From the NCBI RefSeq assembly GCF_002014985.1, contig NZ_MUXU01000062.1, positions 1 through 25,085 of the forward strand: a stretch of 25,085 bases of DNA, read 5' to 3'. The DNA comes from Moraxella caviae. Its GTDB lineage: Bacteria > Pseudomonadota > Gammaproteobacteria > Pseudomonadales > Moraxellaceae. The notes under the pieces were generated by a model. The model saw nothing but the letters and a program-made list of their open reading frames with translations, was not told where the DNA came from and did no database searches. The position numbers and the translations under genes were made by a program. Shown in pieces: positions 22,821 to 25,085 of this stretch (the stretch's first letter is position 1; every line of letters begins with the position of its first letter).

Positions 22821-22862
22821 AATGACCAAACCGCTCTTTTGGGCGGTTTGTTTTTTGGGTTG
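22821..22862. terminator. Terminator after the symporter gene (repeated element, copy 2)
   Basis: An 8-bp stem (CAAACCGC at 22827-22834, complement at 22843-22850) plus T-run. The block matches the cysK terminator region at 11451-11493 apart from two single-base indels and one substitution. It lies between the converging symporter and marR genes. Confidence 0.85.
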
Positions 22863-22900
22863 GTAAAAGGATTTGGTGCAGAGTTTGGATTTGGTGAAAT

Positions 22901-23365
22901 CTAAATCAACTCGCCAAGTTTATCTAGGCTTTTTTGGGTGGCGGTAAGTTTTTTCTCGCTAAAATTCTCTGCCCAGCTGCTCGCTACTTGCAGCCATGCG
23001 GCGTTCACCTGCTCAAAAGTGCGCTTGCCTTTTGCTGATAAGGCGTATTTGGGCGAGCGTTTGTGCTGCTCGTTTTCCAGTGCGACAATCAGCCCGGCTT
23101 CTAATAATAAATTGAGCTGTTTTTGTGCGCCTTGTCTGGTCATGCCCATGCGCTCGGCAATTTGTGGTGAAGTTTGCGCTTCGGCAGCAAGGCTGATTGC
23201 GCCCAATAATTGCCAGCGTGCGGCAGTCAAGCCAAATTGTGCAGCAAATTCATCACCAAAACGCAATAATTTACCATTTAAATAAAAAATCTGTGTCGTA
23301 ATGTGGCTTAGACGCTCGCTGGGTGTCAATTCGCTGTGAGTTTTGGTGGATTTTGATTGGGTCAT
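22901..23365 (-). CDS. MarR-family transcriptional regulator
   Basis: A 154-residue winged-helix protein of MarR type. It has an N-terminal dimerisation helix (SERLSHITTQIFYLNGKLL), the RWQLLGAISL helix, the recognition region SPQIAERMGMTRQGAQKQLNLLLEAGLI, a wing (NEQHKRSPKYALSAKGK) and a C-terminal dimerisation helix. It is divergent from the membrane-protein gene at 23528. The gap contains a TGACAA/TTGTCA dyad on its own -35 and a pair of sites on the divergent promoter, so it probably represses both. The ligand is unknown. Confidence 0.9.
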   Translation of the reverse strand: MTQSKSTKTHSELTPSERLSHITTQIFYLNGKLLRFGDEFAAQFGLTAARWQLLGAISLAAEAQTSPQIAERMGMTRQGAQKQLNLLLEAGLIVALENEQHKRSPKYALSAKGKRTFEQVNAAWLQVASSWAENFSEKKLTATQKSLDKLGELI

Positions 23366-23403
23366 GATAAATTGATATGTGAAAATACGTAAATGATGGT
23401 GCT

Positions 23404-23432
23404 ATTATTTCAAAATGACAACTGATTGTCAA
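23404..23432 (-). promoter_or_regulatory. marR promoter overlapped by operator TGACAA/TTGTCA
   Basis: On the minus strand a perfect TTGACA (23432-23427), 17-bp spacer and AATAAT (23409-23404). The dyad TGACAACTGATTGTCA (23416-23431) covers the -35, consistent with autorepression. Confidence 0.65.
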
Positions 23433-23459
23433 GTTTACAAAAAACATACCAAATAAAAA

Positions 23460-23506
23460 TGACAACTAGTTTACAAATTTAAAATTAAATAGTAAACTAG
23501 TTGTCA
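23460..23506. promoter_or_regulatory. Paired MarR operators on the divergent promoter
   Basis: Perfect 15-bp inverted arms, TGACAACTAGTTTAC (23460-23474) and its complement (23492-23506), are 17 bp apart. Each contains the palindrome AACTAGTT (23464-23471, 23495-23502). The arms overlap the -35 TTTACA (23470-23475) and -10 TAAACT (23493-23498) of the rightward promoter. Confidence 0.75.
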
Positions 23507-23527
23507 ATTATTTATAGGAGTGTTTTT

Positions 23528-24004
23528 ATGAAACGTAACATTGTCGCTGTCATTCATGCCGTTTGTGGTGTTTTGGGATTTTTATTCATTGCTGCTTTTT
23601 GGTCAAGCACGCTGTTTTCTGAGCTTTTCTTATCCTATGCAGCCATTGCGAGCGTCAAGCAAAGTATCTTGGGTGCTTTTGTGGTGTTTATTCCAGTGAT
23701 GATTGCTGTAGGCGTGAGTGGTAATGTGCTGGGCGGTAAAGCAAAACGTGGCGTGGTTGTGGCCAAGAAAAAACGTATGCCAATCATCGCTTTAAATGGT
23801 GTGCTGGTACTGTTGCCGTGCGCATTTTATCTAAATCATTTGGCACAAATCAATGAGTTTGGCGCAATGTTTTATGCGGTTCAGGCGTTGGAATTGGCAG
23901 CGGGAGCGGTTAATTTAAGTTTGATGGGTGCAAATATCCGTGATGGCTTGGCGATGCGCAAGCGTAAAAATAGCGGTGCAAAATTGAGCGAAAAGACGCA
24001 ATAA
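23528..24004 (+). CDS. Four-helix membrane protein, MarR-controlled, function unknown
   Basis: A 158-residue protein I cannot assign to a named family. It has about four membrane segments: residues about 5-27, 44-66, 85-104 and 111-132. A basic loop, GGKAKRGVVVAKKKR, lies between the second and third, and the basic tail ends NSGAKLSEKTQ. TAGGAG 7 nt before ATG 23528 sets the start over an upstream in-frame ATG that lies within the operator-promoter region. Strict operator control by the divergent MarR suggests it is made only on a chemical cue. No transport or enzymatic motif is visible. Confidence 0.75.
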   Translation: MKRNIVAVIHAVCGVLGFLFIAAFWSSTLFSELFLSYAAIASVKQSILGAFVVFIPVMIAVGVSGNVLGGKAKRGVVVAKKKRMPIIALNGVLVLLPCAFYLNHLAQINEFGAMFYAVQALELAAGAVNLSLMGANIRDGLAMRKRKNSGAKLSEKTQ

Positions 24005-24035
24005 GACAAGCAAAAACCCAAACCAGCACTTTTAT

Positions 24036-24069
24036 AAAGTCCGTCATTTTGTTATGATGGGCTTTATTT
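24036..24069 (+). terminator. Terminator after the membrane-protein gene
   Basis: A 12-bp stem with two G-T pairs (24036-24047 with 24054-24065), a 6-nt loop TTTGTT, then a short T-rich run. It lies about 30 bp after the stop. Confidence 0.6.
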
Positions 24070-24105
24070 ATGTGTATTTAATTGTTTGTATTTAAAAAAA
24101 TCATC

Positions 24106-24939
24106 ATGAGCCAACCAACCGCCACCACTAATTTTCAAGATTTGCTTGCGTTAATGGCACGCCTACGCACCAATTGCCCATGGGACGCCAAGCAAACCAA
24201 CCAATCTTTACAAAAATACGCCATTGAAGAAGTCTTTGAGCTGATTGAAGCGATTGGTGCGGACGATGGCACGCCACGCACGGCAGATGACATCAAGGGC
24301 GAGCTGGGCGATGTGCTGCTGCAAGTGGTATTTCATGCGCATTTGTATGCCGAGCAGCAGCGCTTTGATATGGGCGATGTGATTTATGCGCTGCAAGATA
24401 AGCTGATTCGCCGCCATCCGCACGTCTTTGATAAGGAAAACTTAACAACGGACGCAGCGGTAAAAGCACGCTGGGACGAAATCAAGCGTTTAGAAAACGA
24501 AGGTAAGCCTGTCAGAAAATTAAGTGATGTCAAGGCAGGCACAGCACTAAACCAAGCGCAAAATCTGCAAGCATCAGCGGCAAGCGTGGGCTTTGATTGG
24601 GCGAATTTACAAGGCGTGCTGAATAAACTACAAGAAGAAATCGCAGAGCTAAAAGCGGTGCTGCCAAGCGGTGAATTTGACTATAAAAATGACAAACTTG
24701 ATGGCGTGCAAAAACAGCAAATCACTGATGAGCTGGGCGATTGCTTATTTGTTTTGACAAATTTGGCGCGGCATACGGGTGTGGATAGTGAAATGGCATT
24801 GCAAGGCACGATTGCAAAATTTAAGCGCCGTTTTGCTCATGTGGAAGACAGTTTGCAAAAAGCAGGCAAGGATTTTTCCGAGTGCGATTTGGCGATGATG
24901 GATCGCTATTGGGACGAAGCCAAAACTTTGGAAAAATAA
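24106..24939 (+). CDS. mazG: Nucleoside triphosphate pyrophosphohydrolase MazG
   Basis: A 277-residue protein with two MazG domains. In the first, RLRTNCPWDAKQTNQSL precedes the metal-binding EEVFE (41-45) and the ELGDVLLQVVFH helix with Glu66 and Asp69. The C-terminal domain repeats the pattern with EEIAEL and DELGDCLFVL. MazG hydrolyses NTPs to NMP and pyrophosphate, cleaning aberrant nucleotides and lowering (p)ppGpp in E. coli. ATG 24106 is chosen because the family N-terminus fits; an in-frame TTG at 24082 is less likely. The Shine-Dalgarno is weak. An IS end follows 29 bp after the stop. Confidence 0.93.
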   Translation: MSQPTATTNFQDLLALMARLRTNCPWDAKQTNQSLQKYAIEEVFELIEAIGADDGTPRTADDIKGELGDVLLQVVFHAHLYAEQQRFDMGDVIYALQDKLIRRHPHVFDKENLTTDAAVKARWDEIKRLENEGKPVRKLSDVKAGTALNQAQNLQASAASVGFDWANLQGVLNKLQEEIAELKAVLPSGEFDYKNDKLDGVQKQQITDELGDCLFVLTNLARHTGVDSEMALQGTIAKFKRRFAHVEDSLQKAGKDFSECDLAMMDRYWDEAKTLEK

Positions 24940-24968
24940 AAAGATACGGTGTGTTTTTAAAAAATTAT

Positions 24969-25085
24969 GGGGCTGTACTAGATTAACCCTAAATTTCACA
25001 CCATTTTCTTAAAGTTTTTAGCTTTTGTGATGGTGTGCCGTAATTAAATCTAAATTCGCATTCTTTGATAAAAAGATGGAAGTTT
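24969..25085. mobile_element. IS1595/IS1016-like insertion sequence, partial at window edge
   Basis: The terminal repeat GGGGCTGTACTAGATTA starts at 24969, and the C-terminus of a transposase on the minus strand follows inside it. The other end lies beyond the window. The same kind of end, inverted, is at 1-16. Confidence 0.78.
24989..25084 (-). CDS. IS1595-family transposase, C-terminal fragment (5' end outside the window)
   Basis: The minus strand encodes 31 residues and a stop. They contain HLFIKECEFRFNYGTP, the KECEFRFN signature typical of the C-terminus of IS1595 (IS1016/ISXO2-like) DDE transposases, then QKLKTLRKWCEI. The reading frame runs to the window edge, so nothing can be said about whether the element is intact. 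The stop is about 20 bp inside the terminal repeat, as expected for a compact IS. Confidence 0.78.
   Translation of the reverse strand, partial: NFHLFIKECEFRFNYGTPSQKLKTLRKWCEI

Noticed and set aside
1..25085. tRNA, rRNA, riboswitch or CRISPR array
   Set aside because: No cloverleaf-like segment, rRNA signature, conserved riboswitch core or regularly spaced repeat was seen by reading; a dedicated scan was not possible.

Overview
The window looks like a chromosomal segment from a Moraxella-like gammaproteobacterium (family Moraxellaceae). This is inferred from core proteins close to gammaproteobacterial forms (XerD, TusA, RlmB, CysK, MazG), moderate-to-low G+C by eye, and A-rich ribosome binding regions. 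Genus and species cannot be fixed from sequence alone. Both edges fall in terminal inverted repeats of IS1595/IS1016-type insertion sequences. Bases 1-16 are one IS end, and 24969-25085 hold another IS end plus the last 31 codons of its transposase. The segment is therefore bounded by two IS copies, or is an assembly contig broken at them.

Region 1 (50-6234) is housekeeping: yqgE-ruvX (1-nt overlap), a small membrane protein, tusA and xerD, then an RsmC-like methyltransferase, dgt and rlmB. Region 2 (6296-7839) is an AT-richer accessory island. It has a divergent XRE repressor with a coiled-coil tail, a nested dyad operator, a 79-aa membrane protein and a 260-aa membrane-anchored helical protein of unknown function. 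It ends near a strong terminator whose loop forms a near-match to the ParB site parS. Region 3 (8071-11418) holds a PlsC-type acyltransferase, a phosphomannomutase/phosphoglucomutase and cysK.

Region 4 (11614-22771) is the most interesting part, a catabolic cluster. On the plus strand are a DapA-family lyase/deaminase, a DadA-like FAD amine dehydrogenase, an aldehyde dehydrogenase and a proline-racemase-family enzyme. They match the four steps trans-4-hydroxy-L-proline > cis-4-hydroxy-D-proline > pyrroline-4-hydroxy-2-carboxylate > 2-oxoglutarate semialdehyde > 2-oxoglutarate. Downstream are a GntR/FCD regulator and an AGCS-type Na+:amino acid symporter. Divergent on the minus strand are a class III aminotransferase and a CoA-acylating (methyl)malonate-semialdehyde dehydrogenase, a typical beta-alanine module. 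Palindromes with a GTATAC core lie on both divergent promoters and on the symporter promoter, and a degenerate copy precedes gntR. This suggests one GntR regulon joining the two catabolic modules and the transporter. All four intercistronic gaps I examined in the two gene runs hold an inverted repeat.

Region 5 (22901-24939) has a MarR regulator divergent from a four-helix membrane protein, with an unusually clean set of operators, followed by mazG. No rRNA, tRNA or CRISPR array was seen.
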